Of a stretch of DNA of 64,000 nucleotides, positions 33,308 to 43,464 are shown piece by piece. Source of the DNA: Mixophyes australis (Eukaryota > Chordata > Amphibia > Anura > Limnodynastidae). A program made the position numbers and the translations under genes. Position 1 is the first letter of the stretch; each line of letters opens with the position of its first letter. The DNA lies in the NCBI GenBank assembly GCA_036250195.1, contig JAVHZZ010000005.1, positions 187,032,948 to 187,096,947 of the forward strand. Direction: 5' to 3'. The notes beneath the pieces are model-generated. The model searched no databases. It worked only from the letters and a program-made list of their open reading frames with translations, and was not told the origin of the DNA.

Positions 33308-34490
33308 GCTCCCCTCCACTTGTATAAAATACAAAAAAATTCAGCCGTTATAGACTGTACAATATTAATTGACATGGAGAAAGCCAGTTTGTTTTCTGTC
33401 TCTCTAGGCTCCCCTCCACTTGTATAAAATACTAAAAAATTCAGCCGTTATAGACTGTACAATATTAATTGACATGGATAAAGCCAGTTTGTTTTCTGTC
33501 TCTCTAGGCTCCCCTCCACTTGTATAAAATACAAAAAAATTCAGCCGTTATAAACTGTACAATATGAATTGACATGGAGAAAGCCAGTTTGTTTTCTGTC
33601 TCTCTAGGCTCCCCTCCACTTGTATAAAATACAAAAAAATTCAGCCGTTATAGACTGTACAATATTAATTGACATGGAGAAAGCCAGTTTGTTTTCTGTC
33701 TCTCTAGGCTCCCCTCCACTTGTATAAAATACAAAAAAATTCAGCCGTTATAGACTGTACAATATTAATTGACATTGAGAAAGCCAGTTTGGTTTCTGTC
33801 TCTCTAGGCTCCCCTCCACTTGTATAAAATACAAAAATATTCAGCCGTTATAGACTGTACAATATTAATTGACATGGAGAAAGCCAGTTTGTTTTCTGTC
33901 TCTCTAGGCTCCCCTCCACTTGTATAAAATACAAAAAAATTCAGCCGTTATAGACTGTACAATATTAATTGACATGGAGAAAGCCAGTTTGTTTTCTGTC
34001 TCTCTAGGCTCCCCTCCACTTGTATAAAATACTAAAAAGTTCAGCCGTTATAGACTGTACAATATTAATTGACATGGATAAAGCCAGTTTGTTTTCTGTC
34101 TCTCTAGGCTCCCCTCCACTTGTATAAAATACAAACAAATTCAGCCGTTATAAACTGTACAATATGAATTGACATGGAGAAAGCCAGTTTGTTTTCTGTC
34201 ACTCTAGGCTCCCCTCCACTTGTATAAAATACAAAAATATTCAGCCATTATAGACTGTACAATATTAATTGACATGGAGAAAGCCAGTTTGTTTTCTGTC
34301 TATCTAGGCTCCCCTCCACTTGTATAAAATACAAAAAATTCAGCCGTTATAGACTGTACAATATCAATTGACATGGAGAAAGCCAGTTTGTTTTCTGTCT
34401 CTCCAGGCTCCCCTCCACTTGTATAAAATACAGAAAAATTCAACCGTTATAGACTGTACAATATTAAGAGAAATGGACAAAGGCAGTTTG
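33308..34490. repeat. 100-bp satellite array, part right of the Gypsy insertion
   Basis: The phrase CCCCTCCACT recurs at 33311, 33411, 33511 and so on to 34311, giving an exact period of 100 bp for eleven steps, then 99. Unit: CTCCCCTCCACTTGTATAAA, ATACAAAAAAATTCAGCCGT, TATAGACTGTACAATATTAA, and a TTTGTTTTCTGTCTCTCTAG end. Copies differ by a few percent. Together with 27340-27587 the array had at least fourteen units before the Gypsy element split it. Confidence 0.95.
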
Positions 34491-34502
34491 GGGTCACTCT
34501 GT

Positions 34503-36381
34503 CTATGAGCTGCTGTTATCTCCTACATGCTGTGGCTGAATGCCTGAAATGGCCTGAAATCTTACGGGCCACCGAAAGCATCTCCTGCACCTCACGGTTA
34601 TTTCGTGGAAGCTCTGCACCACCAAGTTGATGGTGTGAGCAAAACAGGGAATATGTTGGAAATCACCCAGCTGTAATGCTCGCACTATATTGTTGGCGTT
34701 ATCAGAAATTACATACCCTGGGGAGAGTCCGAGTGGTATAAGCCATGCATCAATCACATTTCTCAGTTTGCGTAACAAATTGTGAGCCGTATGCCTGTTA
34801 GTGAAGCCGGTGATACAAAGAGTGGCCTGCCTGTGACAAATGTTACGTAGTGGTGTACATGCTGCTGCTGTTCCTGCTGGTGAAGGTGAATGACCAACCC
34901 AGTGGGCTGTCACAGTCATATAGTCTTTGGTTTGGCCACTTCCACTTGTCCACATATCTGTGGTTAAGTGGACAGTGGACAGAATGGCATTTTTCAGCGC
35001 AATCTCTACATTTTTACACCCTTTTTGGTATAGTTGTGGAATTGCTTAAAGGGAGAAATGGTGTCGCGATGGAATTCTGTAACGCGGACACAAAACCTCA
35101 ATTAACTGCGTTTATTGTGGAGATTGGACGCAGATCTAACACTAACATTGCAGCCATGGCGTCTGTGATTCGCTTGGCGACTGGGTGACTGCTATCATAT
35201 TTGCTTCCCCTCGCAAATGATTGTTTCACAGTTAATTGCTGAAATGTAGGACTGCTCATATTCTTGACCTGCCTCTGGGATAACGATTTACCCCCAGCAG
35301 CAGCAACAGCAGCAGCAGTGGGAATAACGCTTTCTTCAGAGGAATCAATAATAGTGCAGGAGTCATCCAGCCTTAAGTGGGATGCCGAGCTAACTCCGAG
35401 TGCTACTGAGGATATTGATGAGGATGGTGTGGTGGGTGTATTTTGTAGCCGTCGGGATGTCGGTGAGCGGAGGGTCTTACCTGATGATGGAGTGCTTGTA
35501 TTTTTTTAGGAAGAACTTTCAGCTTTTCCCAACACTTTGCCATGAACTCTAGTTAAATGGCGTAACATAGACAAAGTTCCAAGATGGTTAAGGTCCCTCC
35601 CTCGACTGACTGTGGCTTGACATACACTACAAATGGCTATACAATTGTTGTCTGGATTTGGGTAGAAATAATTCCACACATAAGAAGTGGATTTTTTTTT
35701 GTTTTATGGCCAGGCATGACAATGGTCTTTTTCTTGTCATGTGCCAGAACTGCTGCCACTGGTGCAGGGCTTACACAAACAACCTCATCCTCATCAACAT
35801 CCTCATTAGTGCCCTCGTCACCTACACAAATCTCCCCCTCATCCTCTTCTAATTCCAAAGTGGCATCCTCAATTTGGGTATCACCGGCTACACTCGGGCT
35901 ATTAAGGCACACATCAGCAGAATGCTCACGATTAGACATCCCACTGTTGGATGGACTCTCCACAGGGATTGTTGTCATTTGTGAATCAGAGCAAACATTC
36001 TCCTCTAATGCCTTACTGTTATCTTGCAGCTCGGCTTTGACGTGTAACAGTAGTTGTGCACCAATTGTAGGCTGGGTAACTTTTTGGGATCTGCCACTAA
36101 TAGCCAAAGGTGAAGGCCTCATTCCCTCTTTGCCTCTGCGTGTGTAGAATGGCATGTTTGCAATTTTTTTTTTTATCGGCACTTAACTTTTGCTCAGTAA
36201 CACTTCGTTTTCGCTTCAACACAGTAAATTTTTTTGGGGGTTTTGTTTTTTGCACTGATTTGGAAACACTCTGTTGTTTGACATCGCCTTGGCCAGATGA
36301 CATACTGGAAACACTAACATCAGGACTGGTGACAGAACCTGGTTGCTCATTCTGATCATATGTGGACTGCTTTGAATCCAT
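34503..36381 (-). pseudogene. hAT transposase, N-terminal two thirds
   Basis: Minus-strand remains of a ZBED-type transposase. From 36381 there is a Ser/Gln-rich leader with a KKFTVLKRKRS basic patch, then an acidic region (35800-35900). The BED finger follows at about 35540-35680, with WNYFYPNPDNNC-like aromatic residues, CSVC and later His-x4-His. Then come TTDMWTS near 34950 and the block DNANNIV...CFAHTINLVVQ at about 34620-34710, both diagnostic of hAT catalytic cores. The insertion domain end, catalytic Glu and dimerisation region are missing, replaced by the 100-bp array. Several frame breaks are present, so it is inactive. Confidence 0.8.
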
Positions 36382-36404
36382 TCTGAGCGCAAAGCACTTG
36401 TAGT

Positions 36405-37018
36405 GGTAAAAATTATTTGGTAGATACTGCTGACAGATATGACTTTTGACAGCCAGAAATATTTATGCACAATTAGGGGGGACACCCCAAAAGCACTGGG
36501 GAGTGCTAAAAATTAGTTGGTAGATACTGCTGACAGATATGACTTTTGACAGCCAGAAATATTTATGCACAATTATGGGGGACACCCCAAAAGCACTGAG
36601 GAGTGATAAAAATTATTTGGTAAGATGGTGCTGACAGATATGACATTTGGCAGCCAGAAATATTTATGCACAATTATGGGGGACACCCCAAAAGCACTGG
36701 GGAGTGCTAAAAATGATTTGGTAGATACTGCTGACAGATATGACTTTTGACAGCCAGAAATATTTATGCACAATTAGGGGGGACACCCCAAAAGCACTGG
36801 GGAGTGCTAAAAATTATTTGGTAGATACTGCTGACAGATATGACTTTTGACAGCCAGAAATATTTATGCACAATTATGGAGGACACCCCAAAAGCACTGA
36901 GGAGTGCTAAAAATTATTTGGTAAGATGCTCCTGACAGATCTGACTTTTGACAGCCAGAAATATTTATGCACAATTATGGGGGACACCCCAAAAGCACTG
37001 GGGAGTGCCAAATATTAA
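36405..37018. repeat. Second, unrelated 100-bp tandem array
   Basis: About six copies, spaced 100-101 bp (GACACCCC at 36481, 36581, 36682, 36782, 36882 and 36983). The unit includes TTTGGTAGATACTGCTGACA, GACAGCCAGAAATATTTATG and CAATTATGGGGGACACCCCA. The sequence is unrelated to the array at 33308-34490, although the period is the same. Confidence 0.93.
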
Positions 37019-37365
37019 AACAAAATTATAAACCTCTATCCTCCTCTCTTCTCTAGCGATTTTTGTTGGAGCAATTGCAAGAAGAATATTGTATTCTCTG
37101 TCCCTGTTCTATTCAGCCTGTGACTACACCCTGCTCTCTCCGTCTGTCAAATGGCGATGGATTGCTGTGGAGGCGTGTATTTATAATCTTCAAGTATCGC
37201 GAGAACCGAGCCCCGAGATCCGACAATGTCACAATGACGTTCGGCCTGGATTTCGATTCGGAGCGGGCGGGAGAGTACCGAGCTCCTCACCTCGGTACTC
37301 GGATACCCAAAGTTCGGGTGGGTTCGGTTCTTGGGAAACCGGACTCGCCCATCTCTAATTCATTG

Positions 37366-39185
37366 CTAAGTGACAACGGTGACGCCAGTCACGGCCAGCT
37401 GTTCAGATTGCTGTACCTGGGACAGGCTGGGAGTGCGTGACAAAGATTTTATCATCTACTAAAGAATATGGTTCAGGTTAAAAAACTAGTTTCATTAGTA
37501 GCTAATGAAACTGCTAAATAAATAATTTTATAAATAGACAGTGCCCCTTGACTACAAATTAAATCACCATATCCAGTGCTAGTCAGCCAGGCAGATTATC
37601 AATATGAAACCAGCAGTATTGTGTGCCCCAGCTAAAATGACAGCCAGCTGGCTAGTGCAGGACTGAATATCTCCAGGAGAGGGGAGGATGAGTATGTGAC
37701 TCAGCTTACTTTTAAAGTATTGCAGTACTGTGCAATGAGTACCATGAGGACCACTGTTCATTATACCTAAAACAGTGGTAATTGCTAGAGCACCTTGTTT
37801 AGGTTCTTTTTCACATTCTATTTATATCAAGCTGTCCAGCTCCTGTAATTGAACAGAATATATCACACAAAACGGCTACTTATCTCTTAACATCACCAGA
37901 GTAAAAACCATTGCTGATTACTTGGATGAAACTAGTGAACTATGCCAGCAATCAGTGCCAAACAGCTGCAAGAAATGATAACTGCTATTATAGCTATTTA
38001 GTAAAAGGACACCTGTATGCATAATGTTGTACATTGCTATGGTTAAACTATTGCCTTATAAGTTACAGTACGCTACTTTATTGTGCTTTTCAATGCCCAT
38101 TTTCAGCCTACACCACTAACACCAACTAATTTGTGCCAAGTTTAGGGCACTGTTTGCATTGTTTAAACTATAATAGACATACAAGTCTTTATTAGAGAGA
38201 ATCCATTCAAGCTCCATAGTATATCATGAATTAGATTGTACATTATCCTGTTTTTTTATTATAAACTCTGTCAGTATGACAGTTTTTTTGTAGTGTTTAT
38301 TTTATATTTACAATGTATACATTTCATATGAAGAAAACATAATTATACGTTACCAACCTCCTATATTTTAAGTTACAATGTTTTCATGTTCCCCCTGTTC
38401 ATGTGGATTACTGAAACTGTGCAAAACCAGTTTCCTATTCAGAAGCTCACAGTCTGTGGGTGGGAAATTCATTCAGTAATGAATTCTATTTTATGCAACA
38501 TGTACGACTCATAGCTAAAAATACACACTGTGCATGTTTGTAGAGAAAAAAATCAATGACATCATAAGTTCAGAATAGACTCAGTAGACATGGTTTCTTG
38601 TTAGTTATGCATGTGCCTTTGACCAGAACAGACCTAACGGATGAACGCAGTGACTTTTCATAACCTCTTCTGTCTTTCTTTGCTTTATTAATACTGGTCA
38701 TAGGACTAGTATTGATGGCAATAAAACAAGTCTTTAAAGAAAGCGCAATAATTATACTGATACTTAGAAGATTTACCAGGGCAGAAAAATGTAATTTGAA
38801 AGAGCTTGTGTAATAATATGCATAGATGTGGTCTCTCAGGCAATTACTAGAATTTTATAGAAAAAGATATGAAGAACAAACTCAATGTTAATTACACTGT
38901 AGACAGCATCTAACTCTTTGGCACAGGTTATATGTTCACAATGCTCATTAGACATAATATTGCAAAGCAAGGTCATAATATAGCAAGTTACTTGCATGCC
39001 TCATTATACTACATCTAACGTGGATGTTCAACTAGCCAGCCATATAGTAAATCACAATAAATGCATCCCAGAAAATATAAACTATCTGTAAAAGTGTTAG
39101 TTTTAGCTCCATTTACATTACGTAGTCACAAATTCTGTTCAGATTTTATTTTGCCTTCTAAGAACTCATATCTTGAATGATGGGT
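37366..39185. other. No recognisable feature
   Basis: Unassigned AT-rich DNA between two hAT insertions. No exon-like block flanked by splice signals was recognised. Confidence 0.5.
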
Positions 39186-39479
39186 ATACAAATTAGAGAT
39201 GTTCAGGCTCGGTTCCCCGAGAACCGAACATACCCAAACTTAGCAGATCCAAATACCAAGCCTTTTTCGGATTTGAAAACGAGGCACAACATCATCATTA
39301 CGTTGTCGGATCTTGAATCTCGCGAGTCGGATTCTAGTACCGCCCTCCACAGCGATCCAGCGCTATTTCACAGAGGGACACAGAAGAGGTAGCATAATCT
39401 GTAGAGCAGTTGGGCAGCAACATAGGTAGAATAGAAAGAGGAGGGTGTAGTAGTGTTCTTCAAAGTCTACAATGACATT

Positions 39480-39990
39480 GAGGAGAGATCCATTGCTCGA
39501 TTGCTAATTGTCACTGCTGAAATAGAACTAATAGGGCAGGCTTGGTCTTCTAAATGTACAGTCCCATAATGTACAGTGTTATATAGGTAACACACAAAGA
39601 GGAGAGCTCCATTGCTCCATTGCTAATTGTCATTGCTGAAATAGAATTTATAGGGCAGGCTTGGTCTTCTGAATCTGCAGTCCCATAATGTACAGTGTTA
39701 TATAGGTAACACACAAAGAGGAGAGCTCCATTGCTCCATTGATAATTATCATTTCTGAAATAGAATTTATAGGGCAGGCTTGGTCTTCTAAATCTGCAGT
39801 CCCATAATGTACATTGTTATATAGGTAACACACAAAGAGGAGAGCTCCATTGCTAATTGTCATTGCTGAAATACAAATACTAGGGCTGGCAGGCATTTCT
39901 TCTGACTTTGCAGTCAAATTGTACGGCGTTATATAGGTAACACACAAAGAGGTTGCAAAATTGCTAATTGTCATTGCTGAAATAGAAATT
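39480..39990. repeat. 119-bp tandem array, about four and a half copies
   Basis: CACACAAAGA recurs at 39591, 39710, 39829 and 39941. The unit contains GAGAGCTCCATTGCTCCATT, TGTCATTGCTGAAATAGAA, GGGCAGGCTTGGTCTTCT and GTTATATAGGTAACACAC. The last copies are more diverged. Like the arrays at 19443-20185 and 36405-37018, it sits between a hAT terminus and the transposase N-terminus. Confidence 0.9.
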
Positions 39991-40379
39991 ATAGGGCTGG
40001 CTAGCTTGGGATAAATCTACAGTTACATTTTACTGTACCATAGCTCACTCAGAAGCAGGAGAGGTGCCAGGGTTCAGTGCTGAAACAGAAATTGCAATAA
40101 TAGGGCTGTCAGTGTTCTTAAAAGTCTCCATTGACATTCTACTGTGCCATAGCTCATACAGAAACAGGAGGGGTAACATTGTTGTTGTCACTCTCAAGTC
40201 TCAGCTATGATGATTCTAATCCCTCTACCTCCTGTGCTAAAGCCTATGTTCAAGTGCATAGTGGTTTTAAGTCAGGGAAACAAAAATGTAAATAAAAAGC
40301 TTGTACCTTTTTAAAGAAAAAAAACCCCTCTCTAATAAAGGTGAAAGTTTACTTTAGAAAAACCTAAAATTGCCAAGAC

Positions 40380-40550
40380 GCCGTTCTATCCAAATTATTA
40401 CCAAGCATACCAGCATCAGGTAGCTTCCTTCTCTTAGCTAGATTTCAGCACTTGCAATCTACACTGTTATCATATTCACCCTTATCATTGTGTACATCCT
40501 CCTCAAACAATACTTACTCATCCCTGCTGGAATCCACCATCACAGAAGTC
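40380..40550 (+). pseudogene. Inverted duplicate of the BED linker region
   Basis: The reverse complement of this stretch contains GTGTAGATTGCAAGTGCTGA and GAAGGAAGCTACCTGATGCTGG. It aligns with plus-strand 45293-45360 and with 1411-1470. It therefore lies in the opposite orientation to the rest of this hAT copy. Confidence 0.65.
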
Positions 40551-40776
40551 TGTGTACTTTGATGTAATTGCTGATAATAGCCTTCCTCATGGAATTTGTA
40601 GTTCATTTTATGACAGACCTGTCTCGATTTTTGGGCAATTCTTTTAGACCAGCCCAAATGTCAAAATTTTGTGCTGACTCATCTGCATAACCACTGGGTG
40701 TCTTGGTTATACAGATTAGTTTTTTCCTAGAAGCAGTTGGCAGAGAAACTGAAGGAAGAGACATCATTGTGTCATG

Positions 40777-41633
40777 TGTAACGCCCCCTGCGGGGAAAAG
40801 ACAGGGACAGACGCAACACAAAAGAACTCACCTTGAAAACGATGGTCACCTCCAGTCCGCTTCCGATTTCCCAGCTGCAATCCAATCCCAGCAGATCCGC
40901 AGCCGCAGTCACCTCCAATCACGTCCCTCTGCTCTGCGCAGGATACTCAACTTGCCACGCCGTCTTCTGTTTCTTTCTTCTCCGGGTCTTCCAGACCCTC
41001 CAGCCGGCGGCGCCTCTTCTCCTCTTCGGCGCTGTTGAAGGCTGCTTGGCGGGGGCGCTCTCAGCCCTGACAAGGGCTCCCCGCCGACGATCTCCGCTCC
41101 GGCGGCTTGCTTGAAGTCTTCTGGCGGCAGGGTAGCTCACGGCCCTTACAAGGGCCCCCTGCCGCCGCTGCCGCTGGTCTTCTTGCTCGACGTCGTGGAG
41201 AGACGTCCTCTCTCTTCTCCGCCGACGGACTTCTGGCAAAATGGCGCCACCCGGCGACTTATATAGTCGCCGGCGTGACGTCATCAGCCGGCGCGAGCGC
41301 TGATTGGCTCGCGTCGGCGCCAATCTTTTGAATGGCCGGGCGCGAGCCGCGATTGGCTCGCGCATCCGGCCGCTGATTGGCCAGCGGGGAAAGATGAGCC
41401 CTGATTGGCTCATCCTTCCCCCGCGCACAGGACCTGCAAGAAAGAAGTTATACTCACCGCCGCTGGATCGATGGACGGGTGAGTACTTCTCCTCTTCTGT
41501 CTTCACCCACTTGCAGGGCTCAGCTGCCGGGGGACTCTTCATCCCCTTCCCGGGCACCAGGCGCATCTTCAGCCCCTCCAGGGGCATAGCGATGGCGGGC
41601 ACCTTCGCCCGCTTCTCGGGCACCATCTCCACA
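40777..41633 (-). repeat. 3' LTR of the gag-only element
   Basis: 857 bp, TGTAACGCC to CTCCACA on the plus strand. It is GC-rich. It contains the promoter block described for 41259-41415 and also encodes the last part of the element's open frame. Confidence 0.9.
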
Positions 41634-42577
41634 TTTCCGCCGCCTTTTTCCATTGTGGTCCCCACAATCGACGTCTTCTCCTCTACGTCCACCTCCAAGG
41701 GTCGCTTACCGGCATCCCTGACTTGCGTCCACCGGGTCCTTCGCGGTAAAGCCCTCTCACGCAGGATCCACACCATCCTGGCAACTTCCTCGCCCGAAGT
41801 CGGTATCCAGGGAGTCTCTTCCTCGGCGCATGCCGGAACCTCCCATCCGTCCGATACCTCCTCGGTTGTGCGGGAAGCTTCTTCAGAAGGTGACAACATC
41901 CACCACTCTCCAGCTGCGCTCTCTACAGTACAGTCTTCTTCAGGCAGTACTTCTTCAGCAGCTCTCTCTTCCGGGGTACTGATGGCTTCCATCCTCTCAG
42001 GTACCACCGGGCAGACATCTTCACATGTCTCCGGACACAACGTTGCCCCGTGGAGGGTCTGCTCAGTTCTCCCTTCGTCCTCAGGGAACAACTCTTCCAC
42101 AGCCACGGACAAGTCGTCTGACGTATCCGCCGTCTCCAATACCCCGGCTCCAGCATCCGGCTGACGCGGGTATCCCTGTCGCGAATCTTGCTTGGACGGG
42201 ACGATCACCTGCGATCCAACAGTCAGCAGGCTCTGCCGATCCTTCCCTCCAGACTCCGACTTCTCTTGAGACCATTGATGGAAGGCTTCCTCGTCCTTCC
42301 ACTCGAAGACTTCTACGTCTTCCCATTCATCGGAGACTTCTTCGTCCTCCCATTCACCAAAGAGCTCCTCGGCAACTGGGCACTGGTATGCGAAGTGTCC
42401 AGGGAACCCACACTTCCAGCACAGCATTTCTTCCACCGGTTGCCGTTTAGTACCTCTGTTCTTCTTCTTCCTTGTCTCACAACGTTCCAGGATTTGCTTC
42501 GTGAACGCTGCCACTTCGTCACGAGAGATGACACAGCTGTATCCCTCGTACAGCGGAATGATCCCCCGATGAGCCAT
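40919..42577 (-). CDS. Gag-like CCHC zinc-knuckle protein running into the 3' LTR
   Basis: 552 codons, starting 26 nt after the 5' LTR, the usual place for gag. One zinc knuckle lies at C53, C56, H61 and C66 (CWKCGFPGHFAYQC), preceded by a Lys/Arg-rich stretch. Residues about 70-300 are strongly acidic and Glu/Trp-rich, and the last 240 are Arg-rich and basic. About residues 315-552 are encoded inside the 3' LTR, so the frame has stayed open across the LTR boundary, the promoter block and most of the R-U5 part. I see no capsid fold or enzyme motif. Nucleic-acid binding is inferred from the knuckle. Whether the LTR-encoded tail is really translated is unknown. Confidence 0.7.
   Translation of the reverse strand: MAHRGIIPLYEGYSCVISRDEVAAFTKQILERCETRKKKNRGTKRQPVEEMLCWKCGFPGHFAYQCPVAEELFGEWEDEEVSDEWEDVEVFEWKDEEAFHQWSQEKSESGGKDRQSLLTVGSQVIVPSKQDSRQGYPRQPDAGAGVLETADTSDDLSVAVEELFPEDEGRTEQTLHGATLCPETCEDVCPVVPERMEAISTPEERAAEEVLPEEDCTVESAAGEWWMLSPSEEASRTTEEVSDGWEVPACAEEETPWIPTSGEEVARMVWILRERALPRRTRWTQVRDAGKRPLEVDVEEKTSIVGTTMEKGGGNVEMVPEKRAKVPAIAMPLEGLKMRLVPGKGMKSPPAAEPCKWVKTEEEKYSPVHRSSGGEYNFFLAGPVRGGRMSQSGLIFPRWPISGRMREPIAARARPFKRLAPTRANQRSRRLMTSRRRLYKSPGGAILPEVRRRRRERTSLHDVEQEDQRQRRQGALVRAVSYPAARRLQASRRSGDRRRGALVRAESAPAKQPSTAPKRRRGAAGWRVWKTRRRKKQKTAWQVEYPAQSRGT
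41634..41650 (-). promoter_or_regulatory. Polypurine tract of the gag-only element
   Basis: The plus strand TTTCCGCCGCCTTTTT gives AAAAAGGCGGCGGAAA on the minus strand, directly before the 3' LTR start. Confidence 0.65.
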
Positions 42578-42580
42578 CGT

Positions 42581-42602
42581 TGATCCTGCCGACTACGCCA
42601 AA
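42581..42602 (-). promoter_or_regulatory. Probable tRNA primer-binding site
   Basis: Directly after the 5' LTR (minus strand) comes TTTTGGCGTAGTCGGCAGGA. TGGCG at 3 nt from the LTR end is the normal start of a primer site. I cannot name the tRNA with confidence. Confidence 0.5.
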
Positions 42603-42603
42603 A

Positions 42604-43461
42604 TGTAACGCCCCCTGCGGGGAAAAGACAGGGACAGACGCAACACAAAAGAACTCACCTTGAAAACGATGGTCACCTCCAGTCCGCTTCCGATTTCCCA
42701 GCTGCAATCCAATCCCAGCAGATCCGCAGCCGCAGTCACCTCCAATCACGTCCCTCTGCTCTGCGCAGGATACTCAACTTGCCACGCCGTCTTCTGTTTC
42801 TTTCTTCTCCGGGTCTTCCAGACCCTCCAGCCGGCGGCGCCTCTTCTCCTCTTCGGCGCTGTTGAAGGCTGCTTGGCGGGGGCGCTCTCAGCCCTGACAA
42901 GGGCTCCCCGCCGACGATCTCCGCTCCGGCGGCTTGCTTGAAGTCTTCTGGCGGCAGGGTAGCTCACGGCCCTTACAAGGGCCCCCTGCCGCCGCTGCCG
43001 CTGGTCTTCTTGCTCGACGTCGTGGAGAGACGTCCTCTCTCTTCTCCGCCGACGGACTTCTGGCAAAATGGCGCCACCCGGCGACTTATATAGTCGCCGG
43101 CGTGACGTCATCAGCCGGCGCGAGCGCTGATTGGCTCGCGTCGGCGCCAATCTTTTGAATGGCCGGGCGCGAGCCGCGAATTGGCTCGCGCATCCGGCCG
43201 CTGATTGGCCAGCGGGGAAAGATGAGCCCTGATTGGCTCATCCTTCCCCCGCGCACAGGACCTGCAAGAAAGAAGTTATACTCACCGCCGCTGGATCGAT
43301 GGACGGGTGAGTACTTCTCCTCTTCTGTCTTCACCCACTTGCAGGGCTCAGCTGCCGGGGGACTCTTCATCCCCTTCCCGGGCACCAGGCGCATCTTCAG
43401 CCCCTCCAGGGGCATAGCGATGGCGGGCACCTTCGCCCGCTTCTCGGGCACCATCTCCACA
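42604..43461 (-). repeat. 5' LTR of the gag-only element
   Basis: 858 bp. Transcription should start inside this LTR, from the CCAAT/CRE/TATA block at about 43086-43243, and run toward lower coordinates. Confidence 0.9.
43086..43243 (-). promoter_or_regulatory. LTR promoter: CCAAT boxes, CRE and TATA box
   Basis: Reading the minus strand there are several CCAATC motifs (plus strand GATTGGCT at about 43128 and 43229, AATTGGCT at about 43179 and GATTGGCC at about 43201). A perfect CRE, TGACGTCA, lies at 43103-43110, and TATATAA at 43086-43092. A start site about 30 bp below the TATA box, near 43055-43060, would be normal. The same block is in the other LTR: TATA 41259-41265 and CRE 41276-41283. 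Binding by NF-Y and CREB/ATF proteins is inferred from the motifs. Confidence 0.7.
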
Positions 43462-43464
43462 CAT

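Larger units (their letters stand above)
26969..37357 (-). mobile_element. hAT transposon with nested Gypsy and satellite arrays
   Basis: The left end TAGAGATGG and the right end CCATCTCTA analogue (CATCTCTA, 37350-37357) are inverted repeats. ATTCATTG is repeated exactly on both sides (26961-26968 and 37358-37365), an 8-bp hAT duplication. The 10.4 kb are explained as about 4.7 kb of hAT plus a 5720-bp Gypsy insertion. The left subterminal region has GTTTTGGTTTTGG repeats (26990-27105) and the right one has TTCGG-type units and a GTACCGAG...CTCGGTAC palindrome (37276-37303). Transposase remains lie at 34503-36381 on the minus strand. The C-terminal third of the gene is replaced by a 100-bp satellite. 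Confidence 0.93.
40777..43461 (-). mobile_element. Gag-only LTR retrotransposon, minus orientation, very young
   Basis: Two LTRs (857 and 858 bp) differ, by eye, only by one inserted A (plus strand GCCGCGATTGG against GCCGCGAATTGG). CATG flanks the element (40773-40776 and 43462-43465). On the minus strand the 5' LTR is followed by TTTTGGCGTAGTCGGCAGGA, a probable primer site, and the purine tract AAAAAGGCGGCGGAAA precedes the 3' LTR. The only gene is a CCHC zinc-knuckle protein; no protease, reverse transcriptase or integrase is present. The element must use enzymes of a partner element. Confidence 0.9.

Noticed and set aside
33308..34490. Possible CRISPR-like or centromeric array
   Set aside because: Head-to-tail 100-bp units without spacers, confined to one transposon copy and cut by a Gypsy insertion. 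It is a local array, not evidence for a centromere.
41304..42164. 286-codon plus-strand frame over the gag-only element
   Set aside because: It is a Ser/Thr/Pro-rich shadow of the minus-strand CCHC protein. The zinc knuckle, primer site and start position support the minus strand.
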